From Comamonas odontotermitis (GTDB taxonomy: Bacteria; Pseudomonadota; Gammaproteobacteria; Burkholderiales; Burkholderiaceae_C), in the NCBI RefSeq assembly GCF_020080045.1, contig NZ_CP083451.1:2046001-2110000 (forward strand): a DNA stretch of 64,000 bases, read 5' to 3'. Below are positions 8,830 to 16,449 of this stretch, piece after piece. How positions within the stretch are numbered: the first letter of the stretch is position 1; every line of letters begins with the position of its first letter. The notes below the pieces were generated by a model, which was given only the letters and a program-made list of their open reading frames with translations, did no database searches and was not told where the DNA came from. The translations under genes were made by a program, and so were the position numbers.

Positions 8830-9192
8830 CTAGTACTCCAAATATTTGCGAGAGTCCCCGCGAACTTTCTCGGCGGGGTACTTTGTTTGGTTATGTGCAA
8901 GCTTTTTTGAGGCAGCATCCAACAAATCAATGTTAAGCTTGTCCGCAAGACGTACGAGATAAATCAGCACGTCAGCCAATTCATTTCGAATTGCTTCCTG
9001 CTTACGGGTATCTAACTCGCGTAGCTCACCCGTTTTTAGCCATTGGAATGGCTCTAGTAGCTCCGCAGCTTCAACACTCAAGGCTGAAGCTAGGTTTTTT
9101 GGGGTGTGAAACTGGTCCCAATCACGTTCAGCAGCAAAGACCCGGAGTTCATCGCGTAGTTCAACCAAATTTATTGCTGATGATTTAGCCAC
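8830..9192 (-). CDS. MazG-like nucleotide pyrophosphohydrolase
   Basis: A small all-alpha NTP pyrophosphohydrolase (about 120 residues) of the MazG-like / dCTPase (RS21-C6) group. The metal-binding motifs are visible: EAAELLEPFQW (ExxE type) and, after a short helix, ELADVLIYLVRLADKL (ExxD type). Such enzymes hydrolyse (d)NTPs to NMP and pyrophosphate. The frame could open at 9231, but a GTG at 9192-9190 overlaps the stop of the upstream nuclease gene as GTGGCTAA, a layout typical of coupled translation, so I favour that start. It is second in a two-gene unit with the HNH nuclease. GC content is lower than that of the core genes. Confidence 0.8.
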   Translation of the reverse strand: MAKSSAINLVELRDELRVFAAERDWDQFHTPKNLASALSVEAAELLEPFQWLKTGELRELDTRKQEAIRNELADVLIYLVRLADKLNIDLLDAASKKLAHNQTKYPAEKVRGDSRKYLEY

Positions 9193-10135
9193 GATAGTGT
9201 TCTTTCTTGAATTGGTTGATGTCGTCGACAAATCCTGAGCGATGAATCATACGGTGACAGTTTGCGCAAAGCACCGCAAAATCCATTGCAGGGTCCATGG
9301 CAACCTTCTTTCCTTTGAGCGAGGCCAGCGGCTTGAGGTGATGGGCTTCAATGTATTCCTTGCCAATCACCCCATAAAGAGCTTCAAAATTTGTATTGCA
9401 TACTTGGCAGCAATAGCCATGATGCTTTTTTACAGCCTTTGCCAGGCCGGCGTTACGTTCAATACGTTTGTGCATGCGGAAACGAGTGGCATCCTCATAT
9501 GCCATTTCTGGGGGCTCGTCACCCTCAATGGTTGTATTGCTCACTTCACTATTGGTTTCGCCTTTAAAAAGTACATCATATAGCTGGACCATATTGGTCA
9601 GGTCCCGACTCAGTTGCACCTCGTTCGGAAGGTTCCCCAGGGCGTAGAACTTGGCGCATATGTTTCCGGCTTCGTAAAATGCGGTGTCGTTAGTTGGGTC
9701 CGATGGGCGCAAATCAATGCTTATCTCTGGATAACCAGAAATCTCTTTTCCAAGCATGGCACGGTAGTTAGCTGCACGCGATTTCAACGCAGTCTTGGCG
9801 TCCGACTTGTATAGCTTTTTGGCCTCCGTCATCCCCTGATTGAGGCTAAGGTAGAGCCCTGTCATATCCTCGCGAAATAAATAGACTGGGTAATAACCAC
9901 TTTGGGCACTAGCCGTTACGAGTTTGTCAAAAACAGCAACCCAAGGACCGCGCGCCCAGTTACCTTGGCCAGCACTACCCTTGAAAAGCAAACGCTCGTC
10001 TTTTCCGGCTGCGATGGCAACAGCATCGCGCAACCCGCCTCGGATGAAATTGGCTAATGTATGCTGCGTAAAGACTTCTTGGCTTGCTATGGGATACTCT
10101 GTTAGCACTCGTTCAAATCCATCGCGTAATCCCAT
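9185..10135 (-). CDS. DUF3578 (MrcB N-terminal domain)-HNH endonuclease, candidate type IV restriction enzyme
   Basis: A 316-residue two-domain protein. Residues about 1-190 match the DUF3578/MrcB_N domain: NFIRGGLRD, then GQGNWARGPWVAVFD and YPVYLFREDMTGLYLSLNQG, the hallmark strings of that family. MrcB_N is usually found at the N-terminus of McrB-like GTPases of modification-dependent restriction systems. The C-terminal 80 residues form an HNH nuclease with CQVC, the core HH in YIEAHHLKPL, and LCANCHRMIH. Start at 10135 is favoured by AAGGA seven bases upstream; the frame extends to 10483 but that part is not protein-like. By inference it senses modified DNA with the N-domain and cleaves with HNH, without a GTPase partner. 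It overlaps the MazG-like gene. Confidence 0.8.
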   Translation of the reverse strand: MGLRDGFERVLTEYPIASQEVFTQHTLANFIRGGLRDAVAIAAGKDERLLFKGSAGQGNWARGPWVAVFDKLVTASAQSGYYPVYLFREDMTGLYLSLNQGMTEAKKLYKSDAKTALKSRAANYRAMLGKEISGYPEISIDLRPSDPTNDTAFYEAGNICAKFYALGNLPNEVQLSRDLTNMVQLYDVLFKGETNSEVSNTTIEGDEPPEMAYEDATRFRMHKRIERNAGLAKAVKKHHGYCCQVCNTNFEALYGVIGKEYIEAHHLKPLASLKGKKVAMDPAMDFAVLCANCHRMIHRSGFVDDINQFKKEHYRG

Positions 10136-10390
10136 AGACGTATCCTTCATCAGCGGACCCAACCCCAATAAATGCAGACAGCATACCCGTTGTACATGAG
10201 GCAGACGGATTTGGAGAAGATCAATTAGCCAATCCTGGACGGTAGCTCCAGTTCGTGGACCTCGCTGACAACTGACTTTTCCCCTTGGGCTTGTGTCTCG
10301 GGGGGGCCGCTCCCCAGTACATCGGTGCATTTGCGCTGCGGGCCAAGAGCCTCCACTAGTGGCACATGTAAGCGGATGTTCAGCGCCGGC

Positions 10391-10503
10391 GTTAGGCGGG
10401 CGACAGCGATAGCTCCAAGCCCGAGCGGGTAAAAATGTGCTGTGTACAAGCATAGCGGGCCCGATGATCTGCCATTGGCGCACCGCTTAGCGAGAGGTTA
10501 GAC
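10391..10503 (-). other. Degenerate attC-like segment after the ASCH gene
   Basis: Reading the minus strand, the ASCH stop codon lies inside GTCTAAC (10503-10497), then a 5-base spacer and GCTAAGCGG. A near-complement, CGCTATGC, follows about 25 bases later. This is the R''-spacer-L'' ... L' order of an integron cassette attC site. The closing R' box (GTTRRRY) is not intact. A second box, GCCTAAC, occurs at 10397-10391. The remaining bases up to the HNH gene (10136-10390) hold no gene I can support. Confidence 0.3.
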
Positions 10504-10983
10504 CGTACTGCGTGCCGCTCGCGGATGCACCACACGGAATCGCTCGCATGCGAGCAGCATTTCGTGGCTGAAAGAGCGGCCTGATCTTTCGCATTCTCTT
10601 GTGAAGTATTCGAAATGCGCTTTGCGCCAGTAGTCGAGAGAGCCATCACCTTCTCCCTCGGTTGCTGCAAACTCCTCCGAAACGGCATGAAACGGAACAA
10701 TATCAACTTGAACTGTTTCGATAATGCACAGGGGGGTGTCATTGGAGTCGGTTACCACGCTCAAGTCACCGGGCTTGGGTATACCTTTGCCGCTCGACTC
10801 GTACGACCAGACGGATCCGGCAGTTGCGCGCTTGATGCCAGCCAGCACCAGCTTTCCGAGTTCATCAGCCATAGACGGTGAGTCCCCGAAGCCGAATGCT
10901 TCGTAGAATCTTCCGTCTTCGATTCCGCCTTCCTCCAGACAGAATGCGGACCACATAGTCAGAACGTGAGATGGGATGGTCAT
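10498..10983 (-). CDS. ASCH-domain protein
   Basis: A 161-residue protein with one ASCH domain (PUA-like beta barrel). The diagnostic stretch is GIKRATAGSVW, then a PGDLSVVTD strand, CIIETVQVDIVPF and DYWRKAHFEYFTRE. ASCH proteins bind RNA or nucleosides; characterised members include a ribonuclease (Zymomonas) and the amidohydrolase YqfB, so the exact activity is open. The first ATG at 10983 gives a normal family start, although no ribosome site stands out. GC content is lower than in the core genes. The 3' end merges with an attC-like box, which suggests that the gene may have arrived as a cassette. Confidence 0.8.
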   Translation of the reverse strand: MTIPSHVLTMWSAFCLEEGGIEDGRFYEAFGFGDSPSMADELGKLVLAGIKRATAGSVWSYESSGKGIPKPGDLSVVTDSNDTPLCIIETVQVDIVPFHAVSEEFAATEGEGDGSLDYWRKAHFEYFTRECERSGRSFSHEMLLACERFRVVHPRAARSTV

Positions 10984-11159
10984 GGTGCTATCTGTTGTGC
11001 AGCCCGGCGTAACTCAGACCTCAATGAAAGACTATCAGCAGTTTTTGGTGGTGCGCCGCATGGTTTGGCAGTTTACCCTGCCGATTGCGATCGCTGGCGT
11101 AGAAACCGCACGCGCAGAAGATAGCCTGGCGCTCACAATGCGTCGACTTTGGGGTCGAT

Positions 11160-11639
11160 TCAATTCAATCCGGCCTTGTCCAGCCCGAACATCCGATCTT
11201 TCGAGCCTGGCGGGCTGCGGAAGGCAACGTTGAGGCGGTTCCAGCCGTTGATGGCAACAACACGGAAGGTGAGCTCGGAGAGTTCGATTTCATTGAAGTG
11301 CTCACGGGCGGCGGCATAGAGTTCGTCCGAGACACCTTCGCCTTCAATCTTCGTCAGCGCTTCGGTCCAGGCCAAGGCCATGCGCTCCTTCGGTGTGAAC
11401 AGATGGGACTCACGCCAGATGACAAGGTGGTGCAGGCGCAGTTCACGTTCGCCATGGAGCTTGGCCTGTTTGACGTGCATGTCCAGGCAGAAAGCGCAAC
11501 CGTTCAGTTGTGAAGCACGGATATCAACGAGCAGGGCGAGGCTTTCGTCCAGTTTGCCGGCCATGCCGAACGCAACGTACTTCTTGAACAGGTCGGGCGA
11601 AATTTGCATGTAGTCGAGGCGCGGCGAATTTGCAGTCAT
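11160..11639 (-). CDS. Carboxymuconolactone decarboxylase / AhpD-like protein, ECF41 partner
   Basis: A 159-residue all-alpha protein of the AhpD-like carboxymuconolactone decarboxylase family. The active-site motif C48-AF-C51-x3-H55 is intact (NGCAFCLDMH), so a thiol-based peroxidase or reductase role is likely, though the substrate is unknown. AAGGA seven bases before the ATG at 11639 settles the start over the ATG six bases earlier. Families of this kind (with oxidoreductases and epimerases collectively called COE) are the conserved partners and sole known targets of ECF41 sigma factors. An ECF41-type promoter sits 60-90 bases upstream. Confidence 0.88.
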   Translation of the reverse strand: MTANSPRLDYMQISPDLFKKYVAFGMAGKLDESLALLVDIRASQLNGCAFCLDMHVKQAKLHGERELRLHHLVIWRESHLFTPKERMALAWTEALTKIEGEGVSDELYAAAREHFNEIELSELTFRVVAINGWNRLNVAFRSPPGSKDRMFGLDKAGLN

Positions 11640-11699
11640 GGTCATTTCCTTAAGGTGGGTTTGCGTATGGGGCTTGTAGAAAGCGCAATACATGAACAA

Positions 11700-11726
11700 G
11701 ACGACATAGCCGGGTGCTTTGTGACA
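11700..11726 (-). promoter_or_regulatory. ECF41-type promoter for the carboxymuconolactone decarboxylase gene
   Basis: On the minus strand TGTCACA (11726-11720) is followed by exactly 16 bases and then CGTC (11703-11700). This is the published ECF41 promoter architecture. It lies in the gap between the sigma gene stop and the start of its partner gene, giving a leader of about 55 bases. Confidence 0.8.
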
Positions 11727-11742
11727 TGCGCACCGAATTTCT

Positions 11743-12690
11743 CTATTCCTTCGCCGCCAGCATCTGCATGATGCCTGCCAGTTTTTCCGGGTTGCGCTGT
11801 ATGTAAATTGCGCCGATGCCACCTCCGGCATCGGTGGCTGGGGCCAGGGCGATGGTCTGCACCAGTTCGCCGTGGTTGCAATCGTCGATGATCAGGCAGC
11901 CAGGCAGGCCATTGACGACGGTTGGCACAATGCGCCAGCCACGGTTGTCGTCCAGCCGTGCCCAGCCAATCAGGGCTTTGGCAATGCCGACATTGCCTCG
12001 CAGCGGCTTTGTGATTGCGCTGACCTTGCCGCCTCCATCGGCGAGCATCACCGCATCCTCGGCCAGTACCTGTGCCAAAGCACTGATGTCCTGGGTGCGT
12101 ATGGCCTCTGCGAAGGCCTCAGAGAGGCGTTGGCGCTCTTCCTCGGCGACTTCGCGGCGTGCATAGTCAGCCTTGACATTGCGGCGTGCTCGGCTGGCCA
12201 ACTGGCGGCAGGTGTCGGTATTGCGGCCCAGATGGCGAGCGATCTCGTCGTACTCCAGATCGAACACGTCGTGCAACAGGAAGGCAGCACGTTCCAGCGG
12301 TGACAGACGTTCCAATGCCAGCATGAATGCCACCGATACGTCCTGAGCAAACTCTGCCTGTCGTTCAGGATTGGGTGCCCAGCCAAACAGAATCTCGTCT
12401 TCCAGCAAAGGCTCGGGCAGCCAAATACCCACATACTGCTCGCGTCGTGCGGCGGCAGATCCCAGCTTGTCAAGACACAGATGGGTGGCGAGGCGTGACA
12501 GATAGGCTCCCGGATTGTCGATGGTGCTTTCATCCACCTCGACCCAGCGCAACCAGGTGTCCTGCACGATGTCCTCCGCTTCGGCGCGCGAACCGAGCAT
12601 GCGATAGGCCAGGGCCCGCAGCCTGCGTGCGTGCTCGGTGTCATAACGGCGAGCGCGTTCGTCGGGTGAGAATAGGTTTTTCTGGATCAT
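11743..12690 (-). CDS. ECF41-family sigma factor with SnoaL-like C-terminal domain
   Basis: An extracytoplasmic-function sigma factor of 315 residues, far longer than a two-domain ECF protein. Sigma region 2 covers about residues 10-75 (YRMLGSRAEAEDIVQDTWLR) and region 4 about 120-175 (LERLSPLERAAFLLHDVFDL, YDEIARHLGRN). The SnoaL-like extension carries the linker motif DGGGK (218-222) and NPEKL (300-304), both diagnostic of ECF41, where the extension replaces an anti-sigma factor and tunes activity. The start at 12690 gives MIQKNLFSPDERA. Its own promoter carries the same motif as that of its partner gene, implying autoregulation. The inducing signal is not known for this group. Confidence 0.92.
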   Translation of the reverse strand: MIQKNLFSPDERARRYDTEHARRLRALAYRMLGSRAEAEDIVQDTWLRWVEVDESTIDNPGAYLSRLATHLCLDKLGSAAARREQYVGIWLPEPLLEDEILFGWAPNPERQAEFAQDVSVAFMLALERLSPLERAAFLLHDVFDLEYDEIARHLGRNTDTCRQLASRARRNVKADYARREVAEEERQRLSEAFAEAIRTQDISALAQVLAEDAVMLADGGGKVSAITKPLRGNVGIAKALIGWARLDDNRGWRIVPTVVNGLPGCLIIDDCNHGELVQTIALAPATDAGGGIGAIYIQRNPEKLAGIMQMLAAKE

Positions 12691-12733
12691 GAATGCAGTC
12701 TCGTGCCTGCCCCCAAGCGAGGCATGCCAGTAT

Positions 12734-12760
12734 GACGAAATAGCCGTCAAGGATGTGACA
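12734..12760 (-). promoter_or_regulatory. ECF41-type autoregulatory promoter
   Basis: On the minus strand TGTCACA (12760-12754), a 16-base spacer and CGTC (12737-12734) lie about 45 bases upstream of the sigma factor start. Motif and spacing are the same as in the promoter of the downstream partner gene. Confidence 0.8.
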
Positions 12761-12944
12761 TGAATGACCAGGCACCTTTGAAGCCCGACGCGCTGCAAAG
12801 TGCAGGGGAAGACCGTTGAACGCGCCTATACCTCTGGCACTTGCGTCAGGTTTGATTTGCCAGGTTGAAAGGCTGTATGGGCCTTGCATGGCGGATGTCT
12901 ATTGGCAGGTCAGGGACGGCTGCAAGCAATCAGTCCAGCTTGTC

Positions 12945-14213
12945 TCACCCCTTCGCCCGCGTAGCAAACGCCACCACAAACGTCACCACCAGCGTAGGAA
13001 TCGCGGAACCAGCGACCGGCGCCCAGGCTGCCAGTGCGTGGTAGAGGGCAATACCGCACAGCCAGATGCATACCGGCAGCCAGTGGATCGGTGCCTGCAC
13101 GGCAGTGCGCTGGTAGCCGCCAAACGACAGGCGGCCCAGAATCACGCCGAAGAGGGGCACAAATACCGAGCTGAGCAGCAGCAGGAAGGGCTCCAGGCTG
13201 TGCATGGGCAGCACCAGGGCGAGCAGGGTGCAGGCAGCGGCCACCACCAAGCCCCAGGCGCGCACGCTCCAGGCGGGCAGCACGCTGTGGGCCGATACGG
13301 CGCCGGAGTAGGCGTCGCCATAGGCGTTGTCCACCTCGTCCAGCAGCACCAGCGACAGGGCGATCAGGCCGCCCTGGGCCAGCAGCAGGGCGGCGACGAG
13401 GTCCTTGCTGGGCAGCACCAGGGCCACGAGCACGCCCAGGGCGTAGCACCATACGTTAGCAATGCCAAAACCGAGCCAGGTGCCGGCCATGGCCGAGCGG
13501 CCGTTTTTGCCGTAGCGCGAGTAATCAGCCACCAGTGGCAGCCACGAGATGGGCATGGCCACCACCAGGTCCAGTGCGGGCATCACGCCCATGCCGCCTG
13601 CGCCGGGGCGGCTCCACAGTGCAGAAAAGCCCTGTGCGCTCGCCATATGGGTGAACTGCCAGGTCAGCCACAGCAGCGACAGCACCACCAGCGGCAGCGC
13701 AATGCGTGAGATGAGCCGGCGCACCAGGTGCACCATCGAGCCCAGCATCAGCGCCATCAGCAGGCCGCCCCACAGCAGGGTGGCGGCCCAGGGCCAGTAA
13801 TCGGCCTGCATGCTGTCCGCCTGGCGGCCGATGGCGACGGTGGAGTCGCGCATCACCACCAGTTCGAAAGCGCCCCAGCCCAGCAGTTGAACGATGTTGA
13901 GCAGCACCGGCAGCTTGGCAAAGTGGCGGCCATACACATGGTGGATGAGGCCTGCGCTCGACAGCCCGGTGTCGCACCCCAGCTTGCCCACCCAGGCAAG
14001 CAGGCCCGCGCCGACAATGGAGCCTCCCACAATGGCCAGCATGGCCTGCTGGGGCGACAGGGCGGGCATCAGGTAGGCACCCACCTGCATGACCAGAAGG
14101 CCAACGCCCAGGCTGAACCACAGTGAGGCCAGATGCATGCCGCTGAACACGCGCTCGCCAGCCTGAACCGGCGTGAGCGCTGCATTGGAGGGGGAGGAGG
14201 TGTTGCTGCTCAT
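12945..14213 (-). CDS. NCS1-family permease, CytX-like (putative hydroxymethylpyrimidine or cytosine transporter)
   Basis: An inner-membrane permease of 422 residues with about 12 hydrophobic segments. The opening LASLWFSLGVGLLVMQVGAY, the CDTGLSSAGLI loop and the segment LLNIVQLLGWGAFELVVM are characteristic of the NCS1 nucleobase/cation symporters, and look closest to CytX, a putative carrier of the thiamine precursor hydroxymethylpyrimidine. A cytosine or purine substrate is the alternative. The ATG at 14213 follows the divergent intergenic region. CytX genes are often behind a TPP riboswitch; I could not find a complete one here, which weakens the thiamine assignment. It stands alone and is divergent from the pseudouridine synthase. 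Confidence 0.65.
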   Translation of the reverse strand: MSSNTSSPSNAALTPVQAGERVFSGMHLASLWFSLGVGLLVMQVGAYLMPALSPQQAMLAIVGGSIVGAGLLAWVGKLGCDTGLSSAGLIHHVYGRHFAKLPVLLNIVQLLGWGAFELVVMRDSTVAIGRQADSMQADYWPWAATLLWGGLLMALMLGSMVHLVRRLISRIALPLVVLSLLWLTWQFTHMASAQGFSALWSRPGAGGMGVMPALDLVVAMPISWLPLVADYSRYGKNGRSAMAGTWLGFGIANVWCYALGVLVALVLPSKDLVAALLLAQGGLIALSLVLLDEVDNAYGDAYSGAVSAHSVLPAWSVRAWGLVVAAACTLLALVLPMHSLEPFLLLLSSVFVPLFGVILGRLSFGGYQRTAVQAPIHWLPVCIWLCGIALYHALAAWAPVAGSAIPTLVVTFVVAFATRAKG

Positions 14214-14376
14214 GGTTGTTGTGTCTTGTCTTGCTTCGCCCGAGGTTCGAGTCTGGCCCTGCCTGGGTGCGACGGAGGCGCTATTGTGCCTTGCCGCCAA
14301 TCCCCTGCTGCAGCAGCGCCATACCGGCGCAGCGCGCTCCGAGGGATGACAACACAGGCCTACAATCGCCAGCGTC

Positions 14377-15330
14377 ATGACGCGTGCAATGAATGAATCT
14401 GTAACCCCTTCGCCCGAAGATGCAGCCCTTGGCCCTCCGCACACCTGGATGCGCGATGGCGTGAGCCCTAGCTGCGTGGTGCTGCCTTCGCAGGGCGACG
14501 GCTGGCTGCTGGATTACCTTGCCGAGCGGCTGCCGCTGGTGGCGCGGCAGGAGTGGCAGGCGCGCATGCAGGCGGGCGACGTTGTGGATGCCCAAGGCCA
14601 ACCCTTGCGTGCCGACCAGCGTTTTGTGCCGGGTCAGCGGGTGTACTACTGGCGCGCCTGGGCGCAGGAGACCCCGATTCCCTTTGAAGCGGCGATTCTG
14701 TACGAGGACGAGCGCATTCTGCTGGTGGACAAGCCGCACTTTCTGCCTGTGCTGCCCACTGGCAAGTATGTGCAGAACTCGCTTTTGGTGCGGCTGAAGC
14801 GGGCCACCGGCAATGCCGGGCTGTCGCCGCTGCACCGTATCGACCGCGACACCGCAGGGCTGGTGCTGCTGTCCAAGGATGCAGCCACGCGCGGCGCCTA
14901 CCAGGCGCTGTTCCGCGACCGGGCCATGCACAAGAGCTACGAGGCGGTGGCTCCGGTGCGTGCCGATCTGGCTTTTCCGCGCGAACACCACAGCCGCATG
15001 GAAGAGAGCCAGCGCTTTTTTCTGATGCACGAGGTGCCGGGCACGCCCAACAGCCACACCCGGATGGCCATCATCGAATCGAACGGCGCCTGGGCGCGCT
15101 ATGCGCTGGAGCCCATCAGCGGCAAGCGGCACCAGTTGCGGGTACACATGGCGGCACTGGGCATTCCCATCCGCAACGATGCGTTCTACCCCGAGGTGAA
15201 CGACCCGCCCGAAGGTGACTTTTCAAGCCCGCTGCAGCTGCTGGCCAAGGAGCTGGCCTTTACCGATCCGGTGAGCGGGCAGGTGCACCGCTTTCGCAGC
15301 CGTCTGCAACTGCTTGAAATTCCAAAATGA
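14377..15330 (+). CDS. RluA-family pseudouridine synthase
   Basis: Converts specific uridines in RNA to pseudouridine. It is 317 residues long. The catalytic motif HRIDRDTAGLVLLSKD, with the conserved Asp in RIDRDT, is intact, and the supporting motifs LLVDKPHFLPVLPTG and ISGKRHQLRVHMAALGIPI are those of the RluA group. An N-terminal domain of about 90 residues precedes the catalytic core. The precise target (tRNA or 23S rRNA) cannot be told. The start at 14377 has a second ATG four codons later as an alternative. Its stop codon TGA is provided by the first bases of a dispersed repeat. Confidence 0.88.
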   Translation: MTRAMNESVTPSPEDAALGPPHTWMRDGVSPSCVVLPSQGDGWLLDYLAERLPLVARQEWQARMQAGDVVDAQGQPLRADQRFVPGQRVYYWRAWAQETPIPFEAAILYEDERILLVDKPHFLPVLPTGKYVQNSLLVRLKRATGNAGLSPLHRIDRDTAGLVLLSKDAATRGAYQALFRDRAMHKSYEAVAPVRADLAFPREHHSRMEESQRFFLMHEVPGTPNSHTRMAIIESNGAWARYALEPISGKRHQLRVHMAALGIPIRNDAFYPEVNDPPEGDFSSPLQLLAKELAFTDPVSGQVHRFRSRLQLLEIPK

Positions 15331-15364
15331 TAGCATTGGGCGCTTTATGGATAAGCGCAAGAGG
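15328..15364 (+). repeat. Dispersed repeat (TGATAGC / GCGCTT family), copy 1
   Basis: TGATAGC is followed by a GCGCTT / AAGCGC hairpin (15340-15345 and 15353-15358, loop of seven). The first three bases form the stop codon of the pseudouridine synthase gene. Similar copies lie at 26555, 27865, 32163, 42831, 42890, 50553 and 54762. Confidence 0.65.
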
Positions 15365-15380
15365 TAAAAAAGGCTGAAAA

Positions 15381-16229
15381 TCAGGCGGTAAAGCTGCCCA
15401 TGGTTTCGCCCAGTTGCACGGGCTTGGTCGCAGCCCAGTCGGCGGCAAAGCCGGTTTTGCCGGGTGGCAGCAGCAGCACGACCGTGGAGCCCAGCAGGAA
15501 GCGGCCCATTTCATCGCCTTGCTCCAGCACGATGGGCTGGGTCTGGTAATCCCAGCTGCGTACCTTGCTAGAGCGCGGCGGGTTCACCTGGCCGTGCCAG
15601 GTCGTGTACATGCTGCCCACGATGGTGGCACCCACCAGCACCATCACCACGGGGCCGATGCGCGTCTCGAACACGCAGACCACGCGCTCGTTGCGCGCAA
15701 AGAGGCCCGGCACGCCGCGTGCGGTGAGGGGGTTCACCGAAAACAGATCGCCCGGCACATAGATCATCTTCTGCAGCTTGCCGCGCAGCGGCATGTGAAT
15801 GCGGTGGTAATCGCGCGGGCTCAGGTAGATGGTGGCGAACTGGCCGTTGTTGAACTGCGCGGCCAGCTCGGCATCGCCGCCCACCAGGGCCGTGGTGCTG
15901 TAGTGGTGGCCCTTGGCCTGAAAGATCTGGTCGTGCTCGATGGCGCCGCACTGGCTGATGGCGCCGTCCACCGGGCAGACGAGGTCAGCCTGGGCAAGCG
16001 GGCGGGCGCCGGCGCGCAACTCACGGGTGAAGAAGGCATTGAAGCTGTCGTACCGGGCAATGTCCGGCTCGGCGGCTTCTTCCATGTTGACCCGGTACTT
16101 CTGGACGAACCAGCCGATGAAGGATGTGGTGGCTCCGCCCAGGCGGGCCGATGCCAGCTTGCCAGCCAGAGCGGTCATCCACTTTTTAGGCAGCAAGTAT
16201 TGGGGCAGAACAGCAAATCGGTCACGCAT
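15381..16229 (-). CDS. psd: Phosphatidylserine decarboxylase proenzyme
   Basis: Makes phosphatidylethanolamine from phosphatidylserine at the inner membrane. It is 282 residues, normal length. The start at 16229 yields MRDRFAVLPQYLLPK, the standard Psd opening; a GTG four codons upstream is less likely. The self-cleavage site LLGST near the C-terminus generates the pyruvoyl prosthetic group from the serine, and the catalytic Asp (VCPVDGAIS) and His (YHRIHMPLRG) motifs are present. The enzyme supplies the donor lipid used by the phosphoethanolamine transferase about 2 kb away, but the genes are not in one operon. Confidence 0.95.
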   Translation of the reverse strand: MRDRFAVLPQYLLPKKWMTALAGKLASARLGGATTSFIGWFVQKYRVNMEEAAEPDIARYDSFNAFFTRELRAGARPLAQADLVCPVDGAISQCGAIEHDQIFQAKGHHYSTTALVGGDAELAAQFNNGQFATIYLSPRDYHRIHMPLRGKLQKMIYVPGDLFSVNPLTARGVPGLFARNERVVCVFETRIGPVVMVLVGATIVGSMYTTWHGQVNPPRSSKVRSWDYQTQPIVLEQGDEMGRFLLGSTVVLLLPPGKTGFAADWAATKPVQLGETMGSFTA

Positions 16230-16449
16230 AGAGGGTTTCACAGTAAACCGCCGATTCTAGCGAGACTGTGTCATCTGTTTGACAAGTTGACGCCGGGTAA
16301 GCCCGTAGATGGCAACAAATATGCGGTGCCGGAGCCATTTTGGGCTACCGTGGCGCGTGGATGGGCGGTCGGGCATTCCAGCCGGGCAGACACGTCGCGC
16401 CGCCCTTGTCTATGATGCAGGTCAATATTGCGCAGTTTCTCCCTGATCC

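Noticed and set aside
10136-10483. N-terminal extension of the HNH nuclease frame
   Set aside because: The extra 116 codons are Cys/Arg/Pro-rich without domain similarity and cross the attC-like boxes, while AAGGA precedes the ATG at 10135 at ideal spacing.
14231-14260. tRNA T-arm-like GAGGTTCGAGTCTGG
   Set aside because: The flanking bases do not pair as a T-stem and no acceptor, D or anticodon arm is found.
14214-14376. TPP riboswitch expected before a CytX-type gene
   Set aside because: A CGAACCT...GGCGAAG string on the minus strand resembles the 3' part of a THI box, but no CUGAGA motif or complete pairing scheme could be found. A covariance search with the TPP model would decide.
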